A DNA stretch of 64,000 nucleotides, taken from assembly GCA_029216955.1 (NCBI GenBank), contig JANAVB010004077.1, forward strand, positions 186,001 through 250,000, given 5' to 3'. Under the pieces are notes generated by a model. That model was not told the origin of the DNA. It searched no databases and saw nothing but the letters and a program-made list of their open reading frames with translations. Every line of letters begins with the position of its first letter. The first letter of the stretch is position 1. Position numbers and translations under genes: made by a program. This DNA comes from Iris pallida. Its lineage: Eukaryota > Streptophyta > Magnoliopsida > Asparagales > Iridaceae. Below, piece by piece: positions 10,987 to 23,389 of the stretch.

Positions 10987-11433
10987 GTGGGTTTTCCCTT
11001 TTTGTTTCACCCACTTATATGTAAATTTATTCTTTTGAGGCGTTTAGCCGACGAGCACCTGTTAGCTCGATGCACATTTACTTACTGTCTGCCTACGGGC
11101 TGTAAACATGATTAACAAATCCTAGGGTTGATCATGTATGACTGAACTCTTGCTAGTCCTATCATTTTGTATGACTAGCTTCATGATCATCCAATATGTA
11201 ATATTTGGGATGCCTTATATATATATTTGATGCTCTAATATCTTGTAACTCTGTTAATTGCTTGAGATTGAGATAATAGGCTTGACCTTAAGAGACTGCT
11301 GGCTTGTAGTAAACCCTCATATCTAGACAGTCGTGACCGTATAGTTGAGATGTATTCTATTTCAATATACGTAGCTGGCTATGTCTGCCCCCGCTCTCCA
11401 GTATTCTGGTTCTGTGGCGTGACATGGTTTAAG

Positions 11434-11452
11434 TGGTGGCCCATGCAGGTCT
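11434..11452 (+). other. Primer-binding site of D, tRNA-Ile(AAU) type
   Basis: TGGTGGCCCATGCAGGTCT starts nine bases after the LTR end. It is the exact complement of the 3' end, including CCA, of plant tRNA-Ile(AAU) as I recall it (acceptor AUGGGCC plus A, T-stem CCUGC). The same 19 bases occur at 25596-25614, with variants in L and M. Confidence 0.8.
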
Positions 11453-11620
11453 TGGCATTCAAGAAATGTGAGGGTTTACCGAATAGATGTCTCAATCAAT
11501 ATTCGTCCTTGATCTCTGCTCGTATCTTCAAACCCCTGAGAATCTCGACCTGATCACATTGCTTGTATCATTGATCTGTCCTGGTCCTTTCCTTATTGTT
11601 CCCTATGTCGTCTTCTTCAG

Positions 11621-14600
11621 CGACATTACTCCCGGACCTGCCAACCAGCCAGAGGAAGCTCGACAAGCACCCCAGTGCCAGGAAGATCAAGCTCAGCACT
11701 CTGGAGTAGCCTCCCGAGTTATGCTTTCCGGAGGCTCAGAACCTCCAGTTCAGGCAGCTCCGCCCGCTCAACCAGCTAGACAGGATGAGGGACCTTTGGT
11801 AGGGCTTATCAGAGAACTGCTTGCATCCCAAGATCGTCAAGGCGACGCCTTGCACCAGGAAGTTCATGATGCACTAAATCGAGGAGGTCTCCAAGGGAAT
11901 CAGGCGGCCAACAGTTTCAAGCGCTTGAACCTTCCCTTCTTTGACGGCAGTAAAGATGCGATTGCCGCGGACGCTTGGCTTCAGGATACCGAGGTGGTTC
12001 TAGAAGCAGCTAGGACACCTGAGAATAAGAAGGTGGCGGTGGTACGCCTACAGTTGTTAGACTTGGCTCGCGATTGGTGGACAGCTCAGGCCATGGGATT
12101 AGCAGCACCAGTCACTTGGGCGACATTCAGAGAGAGGTTCCAGACAAAGTACTTCGATGCGGTGGCACGGTACGACCTGCAGACCAGATTCACCAACTTG
12201 AAGCAAGGAGGAAGAACGGTCGATGGCTATACGACCGAGTTTTCCAGGCTGAGTAGGTTCGCCCCCACTTTGGTGGCGACCGAGTTCGATAGGGCTCAGC
12301 GGTTCCAGCAAGGGCTGCACTTAGAGATATTATTGGCGGTGGAGCAGTTCGAGCACCAGACGTTCGATGCAGTGTTGAAGGCAGCAAGGAGGCATGAGTA
12401 TACCTCCCGGAGAATTGTGGACAGGACCGGAGGCAGGAAGCAGTCCCACAACCAGATGCACCAATCTTCAGCTCCAGTCCCGGCAGCTAGGGGTATAACC
12501 ATTGGAACTCCGAGGCGGGCGGCCTCAGTTACGTCGGTTCAACATTCGACCCCGATGTACCCGCAGCAGCAGAAGCAGAAGCAGTCTTCCGCGGTGGGAT
12601 GTTCTCATTGCGGGAAGCCGGGCCATGTAGTGGCAGAGTGTCGTAGGGCACAGGGATTGTGCCTGGCTTGTGGAGGAGCAGACCACCAGATAGGGACCTG
12701 CCCGAATAGGGGAGGTCCATCATCATCCAACCTTTCTAGTTCTTCGGTGAGAGGACCAGCCCCAGTTCCAGTCCAGCAGCAGCAGCAACAGCAGTACCTG
12801 AGGACATTGTTGCCCCAGGCCCAGGCCTTCTAGCAGCAGTTAACCCAGGCTCCAGCACAGAACCGACAGAGGGGTTTCCAGCAGAGAGGACCCGCAGCTA
12901 GAGGTCAGGCTATGATGATGACCATGGAAGAAGAAGTTGCACCAGGTGAGGTAGTGGCAGGTACTATTCTCGTCAACACCTTTCCAGCATTTGTATTATT
13001 TAATTCTGGTGCATCGCATTCATTCATGTCTGTACGATTCGCGATACAGATAGGATTGGAGCCCGAGTCATTATCAGTGAGGCTCAATATACTTACTGGT
13101 AATGGTCTTGTGGGAGTAGATCGAGTATTTTCCTCGTGTTGGATCGTAGTTAGCGGTAGAGAGTTCCCCGCTAGGCTCATAGAGTTCCCTATGGCAGACT
13201 ATGATGTAGTCCTAGGCATGGATTGGTTGAGGAACCATTATGCTAGGATAGACTGCCATGTTGGCAGAGTTGTCTTTAGTATTCCCGGAGAGCCAGAGTT
13301 TTCATTTTCCAGAGGCACAGTAGAGCCATCTCCTTCTGTATTGCGGATGGCAGTAGCAGCAGTGCAGTTGCCCCGGATAGTTGAAGAGTTTCCAGATGTC
13401 TTCCCAGAGGAACTTCCAGGGATGCCACCAGAGCGGGAGATCGAGTTCACCATTGACTTGATTCCCGGGACAGCACCAATATCAGAGCGAGTCTACAGAA
13501 TGGCGCCTTCAGAGTTGGAGATTTTATACAAGATGATTGAAGAACTTAGAACCAAGGGATTCATTCGTGCTAGTGGATCGCCTTGGGGAGCCCCGATGCT
13601 TCTTGTGAAAAAGAAGGATGGTACATCCAGGCTATGTATTGATTATCGTACCTTGAACTCAGTGACAATCAAGAACAGATACCCTCTCCCGAGGATAGAT
13701 GACTTGTTTGATCAACTCAAGGGGGCTTCAGTTTTCTCGAAGATAGACTTGCGGTCAGGATACCACCAGATCAGAGTCAGAGAGCAGGACATCCCGAAGA
13801 CGGCGTTCAGATCTAGGTACGGGCATTGAGAGTTTCTAGTTATGCCCTTTGGAGCGACCAATACGCCGGCAGTGTTCATGGACCTCATGAACCGTATTTT
13901 CATGCCTTACTTGGATCAGTTTGTGATAGTGTTCCTTGATGACATCCTGGTCTACAGCAAGAGTGAAGCAGAGCACGAGCAGCATCTCAGAATTGTCCTC
14001 CAGATTCTCAGAGAGCACCAGTTGTACGCTAAGTTTAGTAAATGAGAGTTCTGGCTCGATCGTATTTCGTACTTGGGTCACATCATTACTCGAGGAGGAG
14101 TGGAAGTGGATCCCCAGAAGATTGTGGCTATCGAGGCATGGCCAGTACCCAGCTCAGTGGCAGAAGTTCGTAGCTTTCTTGGATTGGCCGGCTACTACCG
14201 GCGGTTCGTCTCTAATTTTGTAAGGATTTCAGCGCCGATGACCCAGTTGACCCGCAAGGATGTGCCGTTCGTTTGGACAACATAATGTCAGGAATCATTT
14301 GAGAAGTTAAAGCGGGGTTTGATAACGGCTCCCATTCTCACCCTTCCAGATGGGACCGGAGGATTCACAGTTTATTGCGACGCTTCAGACAGAGGATTGG
14401 GATGTATTTTGATGCAGCATGGGAAGGTAATTGCTTATACGTCACATCAACTCCGTGATCATGAGAAGAATTACCCGATCTACGACTTGGAGCTAGCAGC
14501 AGTAGTGTTTGTACTTAAGTTGTGGAGACACTACTTGTACGGAGACAGAGTGGAGATCTTTACTGATCATAAGAGCCTGAAGTATGTTTTCACCCAGAAG

Positions 14601-16259
14601 GATCTTAATATGCGGCAGAGAAGATGGCTCGAGCTACTGGTGGACTACGATGTGGATTTGCAGTATCATCCAGGGAAGGCCAACGTTGTAGCAGATGCGT
14701 TGAGCCGGAGAGCCGGAGTTTATTTCCTGACGGCGCAACCAGAGTTATTGTCGGATCTTCAGAAGATAGGAATTGAAGTGGTTCTTCCTTCCAATATGGC
14801 CTTGATGGCCAGCCTACAGATTCAGTCCACCATAGTTGAGAGGATCCGGACAGCACAGTTAACAGATTCTAAGATTCAGCGGCTCAGAGCAGAGTGCGAG
14901 GCAGGAAGAAGGCCAGAGTTATGTATTCATGAGGATGGTACACTTCGACACGGCACGCGTCTTTGTGTATCCAGTGGAGATATCAGACAGGAAGTCATGG
15001 CAGAGGCTCACAGTTCGCAGTATTCCATCCACCCAGGCAGCACGAAGATGTACAGAGATATTCGTCAACACTTTTGGTGGAATGGTATGAAGAGAGAGAT
15101 AGCCCAGTATGTCTCTCGATGTTTGGTTTGCCAACAAGTCAAGGCTGAACATCAGAGGCCATCTGGACTTCTTCAACCTTTACCGATCCTAGAATGGAAA
15201 TGGGAGCACCTTACCATGGATTTCGTGACTGGGTTACCCAGATCTCCGGCAGGTAGAGATGCTATTTGGGTCATTGTGGACAGGCTTACCAAGGTGGCAC
15301 ACTTTCTTCTATTTAGAGTTGGACAGTCGACGGCGCAGCTAGCAGAGATGTATCTCAGGCAGATCGTCAGACTTCATGGAGTGCCAGTCAGCATAGTATC
15401 AGACAGGGATACGAGATTCATATCGTACTTCTGGCGCAGTCTTCATCAAAGTTTGGGGACTCGTCTCAAGTTCAGCTCAGCGTATCATCCGTAGACAGAT
15501 GGGCAATCGGAGCGCACTATACAAACCCTCGAAGATATGTTGCGGTCGTGTACCCTTGACTTCGATGGCTCGTAGGAGGATCATCTGCACCTGGTGGAAT
15601 TCTCGTACAACAATAGTTTCCAGGCCAGTATCCAGATGGCACCCTTCGAGGCTCTGTATGGCAGGAAGTGCAGATCCCCGTTAGCATGGGACGATGTCAG
15701 AGAGAGGCAGATGCTCGGTCCAGAACTGATTTCTCAGACGGTTGAAGTAGTCAGGAAAGTCAGAGACCACCTCCGAGTTGCTCAGGATCGCCAGCGCCAT
15801 TGGGCTGATGCTTATCGGCGTCCCTTAGAATTTGCCGTCGGCGACCATGTATTCCTTAGGATCTCGCCTACCCGCGGCGTCATTCATTTTGGCGTACGGG
15901 GAAAGCTTAGTCCTAGGTATATAGGGCCGTTCGATATTCTAGAGCGAGTAGGCGATGTGTCCTATCGTCTCGCTCTTCCGCCGTTGCTAGGTGAGGTACA
16001 TGATGTATTCTATGTATCCCAATTAAGACAGTACATCCTGGACCCGAGCCATATCCTAGATCATTCAGAATTGGTTGTTTGTACCAACCTTTCGTATGAG
16101 GAGAGGCCTGTGTCTATATTGGACCGGAGAGAAAAGACGCTCAAGAACAAGACTATTAACTTAGTCCATGTTGCTTGGGGTCATCACTCTCTAGGTGAGT
16201 CAACGTGGGAGCGTGAGGACGACATCCGATCACGATATCCCTACCTGTTTGACTCGTGA
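11621..16259 (+). pseudogene. gag-pol of element D with six in-frame stops
   Basis: One frame runs unshifted from the gag body to the chromodomain, closing with TGA at 16257-16259. Stops interrupt it at 12831 (TAG), 13827 (TGA), 14043 (TGA), 14283 (TAA), 15492 (TAG) and about 15573 (TAG). Gag shows the [14 protein letters not shown] core and two CCHC knuckles ([28 protein letters not shown]). Protease has the DSG site changed to NSG ([11 protein letters not shown]). Reverse transcriptase has VFLDD. RNase H shows CDASDRGLG, integrase SDRDTRF with an HHCC zinc domain, and a chromodomain ends the frame. It lacks a 12-base stretch near 12830 that element I keeps. The absence of frameshifts suggests recent death. 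An upstream ATG at 11487 opens the same frame but may be intronic. Confidence 0.95.
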
Positions 16260-16414
16260 GGTATAATGTCTTTCTTATGCCTTACGCTTTCCCTTTCCTT
16301 GCTTGCATTGTATGATTGTATGATTGAACTGCTTAGTGTAGCTTGTCTGTGCTTAGCATAGCTTGTCGTGGCAATCTCTAGCTCCTTAATTAAATTCCGA
16401 GGACGGAATTCTTT

Positions 16415-16429
16415 GAAGGTGGGTAGAGT
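16415..16429 (+). other. Polypurine tract of element D
   Basis: gaaggtgggtagagt lies immediately before the 3' LTR. It is identical in element I (30586-30600). It would prime plus-strand DNA synthesis. Confidence 0.85.
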
Positions 16430-19131
16430 TATCACCCCCATTTCCTGTATTTAGTATTTATACTCGTAATTTGATTTTGGCACGTATTTTATTTTCTCGA
16501 CTTGTGGATTCGGGTTCTCGTAAATGGGTTTTGGACCATGGCTTGGTTTTATTTTGTGGAGTTGGTTTGGTTTGGTTTGGTTCTTCATGAGTGGAACACC
16601 TTAGCCTATTCTCCCCCTCCATTCCATCACAATCACCCTCATTAAAACCTACCAACCTTTTCTCTCTCCTCCATAATTCCATCAATTTCTTTCAACTTCT
16701 TCTTCTTCCTTCTTCCACACAACTCCCCAACCCATAGGCAAGTGCACCTTGCCATCAAATAAGCACCACTTTTTATTTGTCCATTAACTAGATTAGGCCA
16801 TGGAGAACAACTTTAGAACTTGACATTTTGTGATTTGGAGCTTTCATTCTTCTAGATCTAGGTTTTAACCATTTTCGAAAATCCTTGGTTTTGATCTATT
16901 AAACTTTGATTTTTGCTTGTTTTGATGCTTTCATGTGGAAGAGAATTCGATTTTACTTAAGTTAGAACTTTAAAAATCTAGATTTGGTTTTGATTTGACA
17001 AAGTTATGAAGAATTGAAGTTCTTGGTGTTCTTGGACCTACTCTCGGCCAGGAAGAACATCCCTCTGCCTTGTGCTCTTTAGCGCATGGCCGGTTGCGCA
17101 CCCCCCGGCCTGTGCTCTTTAGCGCAGGGCCGATTGCGCATGACCTCAGCCAGTGCTTTGCGCTGTGCTGGATTGCGCTGGCGCAAGCCATCCATGTGCA
17201 AGCCAGCCATGCGTAAGCCGACCTCTGCGCAAGCCAGCCTTGCGCAATCCACCTCTGCGCAAGCCAACCTTGCGCAATCCACCTCTGCGCAATCCACCTC
17301 TGCGTAATCCACCCTTGTGTAATCCACTCCTACGCAGTCTACCCTTTTGCAAGGTAACCCCTATGCAGTCTACCCCTGCGCAGTCGACCCTTGCGCAAGG
17401 CAACTCTTGTGCAGCTCTTCCATGTGCAGTACATACCCTGCGCAGCCCAACCCCTGACCCCTCTTGCACAACCCACTTGTCTATGATGAATTGTTTATTT
17501 CTTTAAGCTTGGCTCTTCTATAGCCCTATATATATTGGTATTTTATTAGATATTTTACGTCCATTTTATATCCTTACGCCTTTTTGTCATAAACTTGATT
17601 TTACTTAATATGTTTGGAATGACTATTGTACACGGCATGGTATGACAAGGAACTAGCATAACGCGACAGTGACCCGTAGTGGTGCACTCCTGACATGACC
17701 AACCTGACATGACAGTGACCCGTAATGGTGCACTCCTGACAGTACCCTGACATGAATTATCTTGATAACTTGGTAGTGGCCCGTGGCGGCGCACTCCTGA
17801 CTTGACTTGACTTGTAACTTGTAACTTGACTCGTATAATCAACTTGACACCGTGGGTGTTCCTGCTTGCCTGCTTGTACAATCCACTTGTCTTGTCTTGC
17901 ATCATGTCTAGGACGTGACTTCCTGGGTACCACGGCCAGGGACTCGCGCTAAAGTAGATTAGGCTAATGATTAGATCAAACTAGAACATGGAGAATTCCC
18001 AGTCACAGACAATCTCATTATCTGGGCGCTTTAATGGACTTGTAGCTTGCCGACGAGTAGAGCACATTTCCAGCACACTGTCATGTGTTGCACCCTCTAA
18101 GTCACCTAAGGGTACATTTGTCTCCCGGGCAATGTACCCACCTATAACTCTCAACCCGCGGAAGGATAACTGGATAGTCTGCAGGGCTTGGGACTGGAAT
18201 TCTCACTTGTATCTTGTTAGTAATTAGGTTTGTGATAACCCTAGTTAGTTAAAGTAGTAAGCCGTAGTATTTGTTTGGCCGATTGCGAATGGATGGTGTC
18301 CAGCCTTGTCTAAGTCTTGTCTAGCTCCAGTACCTGCTATCTCCTGAGCATGTTTGTTTACTTATCTTAACGATAAATGAGTAGAGACAGTGAGCTATTC
18401 AGGCGAAGGGTTACAACCCCGGTCCTTGTCTGGTTTAAGGATTGTAACCTGGCTCCCGGAATGGTTCTACGTCCCTAGTCGTTTATCGCCCTGTGTACCT
18501 TACTACTTGTACTTTCTTTTATTCTTATGTTCTGATATGCTGGCTTTTGTTCTTATTTGTGGCCTCCTTGTAGCACTTGCTCTTTCTAGGGTTTGACCCA
18601 GCTGGTTTTGTGTGGCCAGATTTCGGAGCAGCTCCCGAGGATCTACCAAGCTTCCAGCCCAATGGTGAACACTAGAAGGAACCGGGGCTACGAGTGGGTT
18701 TTCCCTTTTTGTTTCACCCACTTATATGTAAATTTATTCTTTTGAGGCGTTTAGCCGACGAGCACCTGTTAGCTCGATGCACATTTACTTACTGTCTGCC
18801 TACGGGCTGTAAACATGATTAACAAATCCTAGGGTTGATCATGTATGACTGAACTCTTGCTAGTCCTATCATTTTGTACGACTAGCTTCATGATCATCCA
18901 ATATGTAATATTTGGGACGCCTTATATATATATTTGATGCTCTAATATCTTGTAACTCTGTTAATTGCTTGAGATTGAGATAATAGGCGTGACCTTAAGA
19001 GACTGCTGGCTTGTAGTAAACCCTCATATCTAGACAGCCGTGATCGTATAGTTGAGATGTATTCTATTTCAATATACGTAGCTGGCTATGTCTGCCCCCG
19101 CTCTCCAGTATTCTGGTTCTGGGGCGTGACA
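16430..19131 (+). repeat. 3' LTR of element D
   Basis: 2702 bp. It starts TATCACC where the 5' LTR has TGTCACC (a G-to-A change in the terminal TG) and ends GTGACA. The TGCGCA array (17160-17445), TATA-like box, triplicated block (17666-17801) and the MVNTRR start codon segment are all present. Confidence 0.95.
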
Positions 19132-19136
19132 ATCAT
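19132..19136 (+). repeat. Right target site duplication of element D (atcat)
   Basis: atcat after the 3' LTR terminus GTGACA, equal to 8748-8752. Confidence 0.95.
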
Positions 19137-19271
19137 AATAGACCATAAGTCAAAATTTAGAGATTTCAAGAAAAAACTCATACATATTTTCCAGTATGTG
19201 TAATTTTTACCATCAAACAGTAGAGGACTGTTTGTGGCTTGGCCTTCACTTATGAATTTCACAGTTGCCAT
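19137..19271 (-). pseudogene. Copia gag N-terminus (element C), severed by D
   Basis: From ATG at 19271 on the minus strand the frame reads MATVKFISEGQATNSPLLFD, then GKNYTYWKICMSFFLKSL and DLWSIM. This is the Copia gag N-terminal region with the typical 'NYTYWK..M' pattern. Across D, its last codons join in frame to NGYKKPARILVDG at 8747 and lower. The start codon is about 95 bases inside the LTR end, behind the tRNA-Met-like primer site. Confidence 0.85.
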
Positions 19272-19349
19272 GTGTAATATATAGTGATCTATGTAACAGC
19301 AGTATAGATAAGAAAATAATAACAGTGTTACCTCTCTTTACCTGTATAA

Positions 19350-19366
19350 CCCAATTTGATACCAAT
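19350..19366 (-). other. Primer-binding site of Copia element C (tRNA-Met-like, decayed)
   Basis: The minus strand reads attGGTATCAAATTGGG next to the LTR end. The usual plant Copia site complementary to initiator tRNA-Met begins TGGTATCAGAGC, so the first eight bases match and the rest has decayed. Confidence 0.65.
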
Positions 19367-20417
19367 TATAGGAACAAAATGTAAAGCACTATACTCTAGA
19401 GGGGAGGAGGGGGTGAATAGAGTATGTAGCAGAAATTTAGCTAATAAAAAATTGTTAGCAGCAAGATCGCATAATAAATAGCACATATATGTAAATAAAA
19501 AGTAGAGCGTAGAAAGCAAACACAAATACAAACACAAGGATGTATACTGGTTTCCCTCTTGTGAGGAATATTCTAGTCGGAATAACTCTAGCTTCCTATT
19601 GAATCCACTATGGAAAAATGCTGCAAGTTTTCATACGAAGTTCTTACAACTTCTATAACACAAGCTTTGATCCGAAGTACTCGACCAACTTCTATTGTGA
19701 AGTATCTTTCTTCAATCAAGCCTCTGATTATAATTAATTTGAAACTTCTAGACCGTATCGCACTTGCAAATTGACTAGAGGATTGTAACTGGCTTGGGAT
19801 TTGAAAATGAAAGAGCTTAGAACACTTTGGAAGAATGTATTAAGCTTAGAGAGAAGAAAAGAGAGGTGTGTTGAAATGAGAAAAATTCTTCTCTATTTAT
19901 AGTTTTTTCAAAGGAAGAATTCGGGCAAAATTCGGACAGAATTCTTTGAGAGAATCTCGACAAATAGCAGTTGCATCCGTAACTAAGGGATGACCAAGTA
20001 AAAAATCTAACGGGCACTAACCGAACTCGGACAGAATTTAGGCTAAACTCAGGCCGAATTCCCTTGGGGCCCAGAGTTTAATTTTTGGGATTTTTGTAAA
20101 TAGGATTTTGGGCTTTTTGAAAAGTTTAAAGACAGTCAGAAGCTTTTTGTAAAATGGGCTACTTTTAAACAAAGGATATTTTAAAAACGTTTTGGGATAG
20201 CCTATTTGCTAGTACGACTCAGTGTACATCGTATTCCTAGACTCAGTAAAATATAAAAATTATATTAAATATTAAAATATAAACTCATGTGGTAAAACGG
20301 CTTCAGTCTTGAACGGTAGTAGTAGCAGATCTCAGCAATCGTCCAATTAGCCCTTATATCGAGACAAAGTTAGATCAATTATTAAAATCAGGTTTGACTA
20401 TGATCAATGGGCCAACA
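19367..20417 (-). repeat. 5' LTR of Copia element C
   Basis: 1051 bp. On the minus strand it starts TGTTGGCCCATTG and ends gttcctata, where CA is expected before the primer site. A TATA box, ctatttatag on the plus strand (19893-19902), reads CTATAAATAG on the minus strand. A related, more decayed LTR lies at 21560-22269. Flank gttag at 20418-20422 would be the target duplication; the partner copy is off-window. Confidence 0.7.
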
Positions 20418-21211
20418 GTTAGAGTATATGTACATGTTCATACCCAACTTCTAGTTTATCATGATTATAGTTTATTGTGTTGTTAATGTTTATTGTGTTG
20501 GACATGTACTTGTGAGTTAGCCGGGTGAAAGAATACGACTAGTAGACATGTGGTACCCCAGTGTAGCCCAGAGTTTATTCGTTTAGGGGACCGTCTGACA
20601 GTGTTTGTTCAGTCAATACACCTCACGTATTGACTGTTCGATTCCTAACCCAACCACATGTTAAACATTGGTATTATAAAATACACAGTACACGGGATCT
20701 TTTGTTGCTATATTGTTCATTCATTTCCTTTCTATCGAGTCGATTATCATATTGTCCATATGTTATTACTATACTCTTTCATGTCATGCATATAGTTCAT
20801 TTTCCTTTATTATTATTTTCTTCATGCATATATATTATATTGTGTAGTGTGGTGTTATGGTGAACTTGTTCCAATCTTGACTGGACATTTTTTCAGTTAA
20901 CAGATTCTTGATGACTTGCTATCTTGCTTTGGGTTCCTTTGAGTGGAGTTTGAGATATCTTGAAGGCCAAAACCTAGAGACTAGTTAGATAGTTTAAATT
21001 TGTTGTATTAGATTTTGTGAGACATTGTATTTGGTTAAATATAAATTTTATAAATTTTATAATTGGTTTAGAAATGTGAATGAGCAATAAAATGATTATT
21101 TTATGAGCACTTGTTATTGCGGGCTAGATAACGTTCTAACGCCGACACTGCAGCATAGGTTGGACTTGCGCACGCACTCGTATCCCAAAAAATGGGTACC
21201 GGTCGTGACAA
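20418..21211 (+). repeat. Element E: 3' part of a Ty3/Gypsy-type LTR, plus strand
   Basis: It aligns, base for base from its first positions, with the minus-strand LTR H (33484-34000 and 22270-22400). Shared words include the ttggacatgtact, gtcaatacacctcac and gactcgtatccc stretches. It ends GGTCGTGACA with no primer site after it, so it is a 3' or solo LTR. Its 5' part was separated by the Copia insertion and is off-window. No coding capacity seen. Confidence 0.7.
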
Positions 21212-21559
21212 TTTCTATTTAGTTCAGCAAATTTATAGTTGGATATTTTACTCTATTTCTTCACTGTGGTGACCGGTTGTCTTTCTCCATACATGTATTA
21301 TCTTTATTTACTGCCGGACATATCTTTTCATTATTATTATTTTATTAGACTTGGATATCTTGTGTCTTATTATTTTTGCGTGGATGAGATTAGCACTGTA
21401 CCTGTGACTTATGTTATGATTTATGATATGGGTTATTATTATAATTTATAGCTTAAGTACTCCTTAATGAGCTTATTATGTAGTATGTCCCATTTGAGAT
21501 GTGATGCTGGCATGTATACTTATTCTTGGTCCTACATATTTTAGGACTGGGGCATTACA
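21212..21559 (+). repeat. Fragment F: decayed Gypsy-type LTR end
   Basis: The last 55 or so bases (gctggcatgtata... ggactggggcattaca) resemble the terminus of solo LTR K read on its own strand. The rest is AT-rich with no recognisable gene. The left boundary is arbitrary. Confidence 0.4.
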
Positions 21560-22269
21560 AGTCAAGTCCCGAAAACTCATGTTCGACTTTCATCCACTAT
21601 TGAATAATAGCATACATCACGAGCTTCGGTCCGAAGTACTTGCTGACTTCTTACAACCACAAGCTTTGATATGAAGGGCTCACCGACTTCACCAATGGAA
21701 TAGAAATAATATGGAAATCCTAGCTTTACAACTCGAACAAACCTAATAGAATCACATCTTGGCAATAGAAGGCTTGGGAGTTGTTCTTGGGGATTGGAAG
21801 ACTGGATAGCTCTGAATACAATAGGTTTACAAGTGAATAAGTGAGTTTCAATGTAGAACTCAATGCCTACTTATAGGTTTTAAAAATAGATATTGGGAAT
21901 CAAATTCGGCATTAAGTCAGTCTGTTTAATTTTCTAAAATTGAACGTTGGAGACCATTTCTTTAGAGGGGAATGGTTAAATTTGCAAACTGGGTTAAAGG
22001 GACCGAATTCAGCCCGAGTTCGACTGCTTCTGAGCCAGAATTTTAGTGGGATTGGGTTAGGTTTGATTGGTGGACTAGGATATGGTTAGGATTAGGTTTT
22101 AGCTTCCTAGTGCCAGTTGTGACCCAATGTAAAATTGGCCCTATAAAAAAATACACAACAAAAGGTGAAAAACAAAATGACCAATATGCCATCTCTTGAA
22201 AGTAGATTGTGAAGTATTCCTTGAGCTTGATGTCCAATCTTCATATGATTCTTCCATATGCTGCGTTGT
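21560..22269 (-). repeat. Fragment G: Copia LTR remnant related to the LTR of C
   Basis: It shares, in the same minus orientation, the acaagctttgat..gaagtact..cgacttc run and the following ggcttggga and acttataggtttt (TATA-region) words with LTR C (19600-19910). It is more decayed than C, and no open frame is credible. It is bounded on the right by the inferred end of LTR H. Confidence 0.5.
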
Positions 22270-22726
22270 TGTCACAACCCGCTCTCACTTTTGGGATACG
22301 AGTATGTAGCTAAGTCCAGCCTATGTCGCAGCATCGACAGTAGTACACTGTCTATGAGAACGTGGTCCACAACAAGAATAATATACACATAACATCCACA
22401 ACTAAACCATCAAAGATAATATCCAATATTCTCAACAATAAACTAGAAAAACTACCAAAATAATCCCCTAAAACTCAGATAGTCTCGGGAATAAACCTGG
22501 TAGTAGAAAAGTAAAATAAATAAACTAGAATCCAAACTATAACCACTAACTAATGGGAAAGCATAAGAAAGAAAATATGCTAATTCACATCAGTGCCAAA
22601 AACTGGTACGTCAGTAATACCAGTGTCACCAACATATGCACCGTAGACCTTAGGATAGATGACGTCGTCTAAAGATGGAAAATAGTCAACTAGTAAGGAT
22701 TGGAGCAAGATGACCATAACACTATA

Positions 22727-22731
22727 CTACA
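22727..22731 (+). repeat. Left target site duplication of element I (ctaca)
   Basis: ctaca before TGTCACC, repeated at 33484-33488. Confidence 0.95.
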
Positions 22732-23389
22732 TGTCACCCTCATTTTTCCGTATTTCGTATTATGCTCGTAGATTGGATTTTTAGCTTGTATTTTTTTTTA
22801 ATTTTCTCGACTTGCAGAATTTTGGGTTTTCTCGTATTTCGGGTTTTGGTTCGGCTCAGTTTTAATTGGTTTGGTTTGGTTTGTCATGATGGAACACCAT
22901 AGCCTACACACCACCTCCATTACACCACAACACCCTCATTATAACCCACCTACTTTCTCTCTCCTCCATAATTTCTCCATTAATTTCTTCTTCTTCTTCT
23001 TCTTCCTCCACCAACACCCATAGGCAAGTGCATCTTGCCATTAAATAAGCACCACTTTTTATTTGTTCATTAGCTAGATTTGGACATGGAGAACAACATT
23101 AGAACTTGGAATTTTGTGATTTGGAGTCTCCATTGTTCTAGATCTAGGTTTTAATTATTTTCGGATTTACATGGTTTTGATCTATTTTAGTTGGATTTTA
23201 TGGGTTTTTGATGCTTCCATATGGAAGAGAATTCAACTTTACTCAAGTTAGAGCTTTGAAAATCTAAATTTGGTTTTGATTTGGCAAGTTATGAAGAATT
23301 GAAGTTTTTGGGTTGGGTGTTCTTCCTCTCGGACAGAGGTAGGAGAAGAACATAGCCTTTCCCTTTTGTTGGCCACGCGGCTCCCGCGT

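Larger units (their letters stand above)
8753..11424 (+). repeat. 5' LTR of element D
   Basis: 2672 bp, TGTCACCCCC...GTGACA. It contains the TGCGCA array (9480-9740), a TATA-like box (9819-9829), the triplicated block (9959-10094) and the candidate gag exon 1 (10955-10986). It differs from the 3' LTR by roughly 2 percent by eye, mostly C/T and G/A. Confidence 0.95.
8753..19131 (+). mobile_element. Element D: Tekay-like Ty3/Gypsy retrotransposon, 10.4 kb, decayed
   Basis: Complete structure: 5-base target duplications (atcat), LTRs 8753-11424 and 16430-19131 with TGTCAC...GTGACA ends, primer site at 11434, gag-pol remnant to 16259, and polypurine tract at 16415-16429. Gene order protease-RT-RNase H-integrase-chromodomain places it in the chromovirus Tekay/Del group. 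Six in-frame stops make it non-autonomous. Its coding region is close to that of element I, while the LTR arrays differ. It lies in the Copia gag gene of C in the opposite orientation. Confidence 0.95.
5087..20417 (-). mobile_element. Element C: Sirevirus-like Ty1/Copia retrotransposon, broken by B and D
   Basis: Read right to left: 5' LTR (20417-19367), tRNA-Met-like primer site, gag N-terminus (19271-19137), interruption by element D (19131-8753), rest of gag, GAG-pre-integrase, integrase, reverse transcriptase and RNase H up to 5087, where element B interrupts. The RNase H end and 3' LTR are left of the window. Order integrase before reverse transcriptase defines Ty1/Copia. The EFEMSMM and GMIGSLLYLTASHPDIMFSV stretches are typical of Sirevirus (SIRE/Maximus)-type elements. 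Many stops and frameshifts show it is dead and old. Confidence 0.85.

Noticed and set aside
12905..13453. Minus-strand Ser/Thr-rich frames opposite gag-pol of D (same at 27077-27625 in I).
   Set aside because: Shadow frames opposite a conserved coding region; conservation follows from the sense strand.
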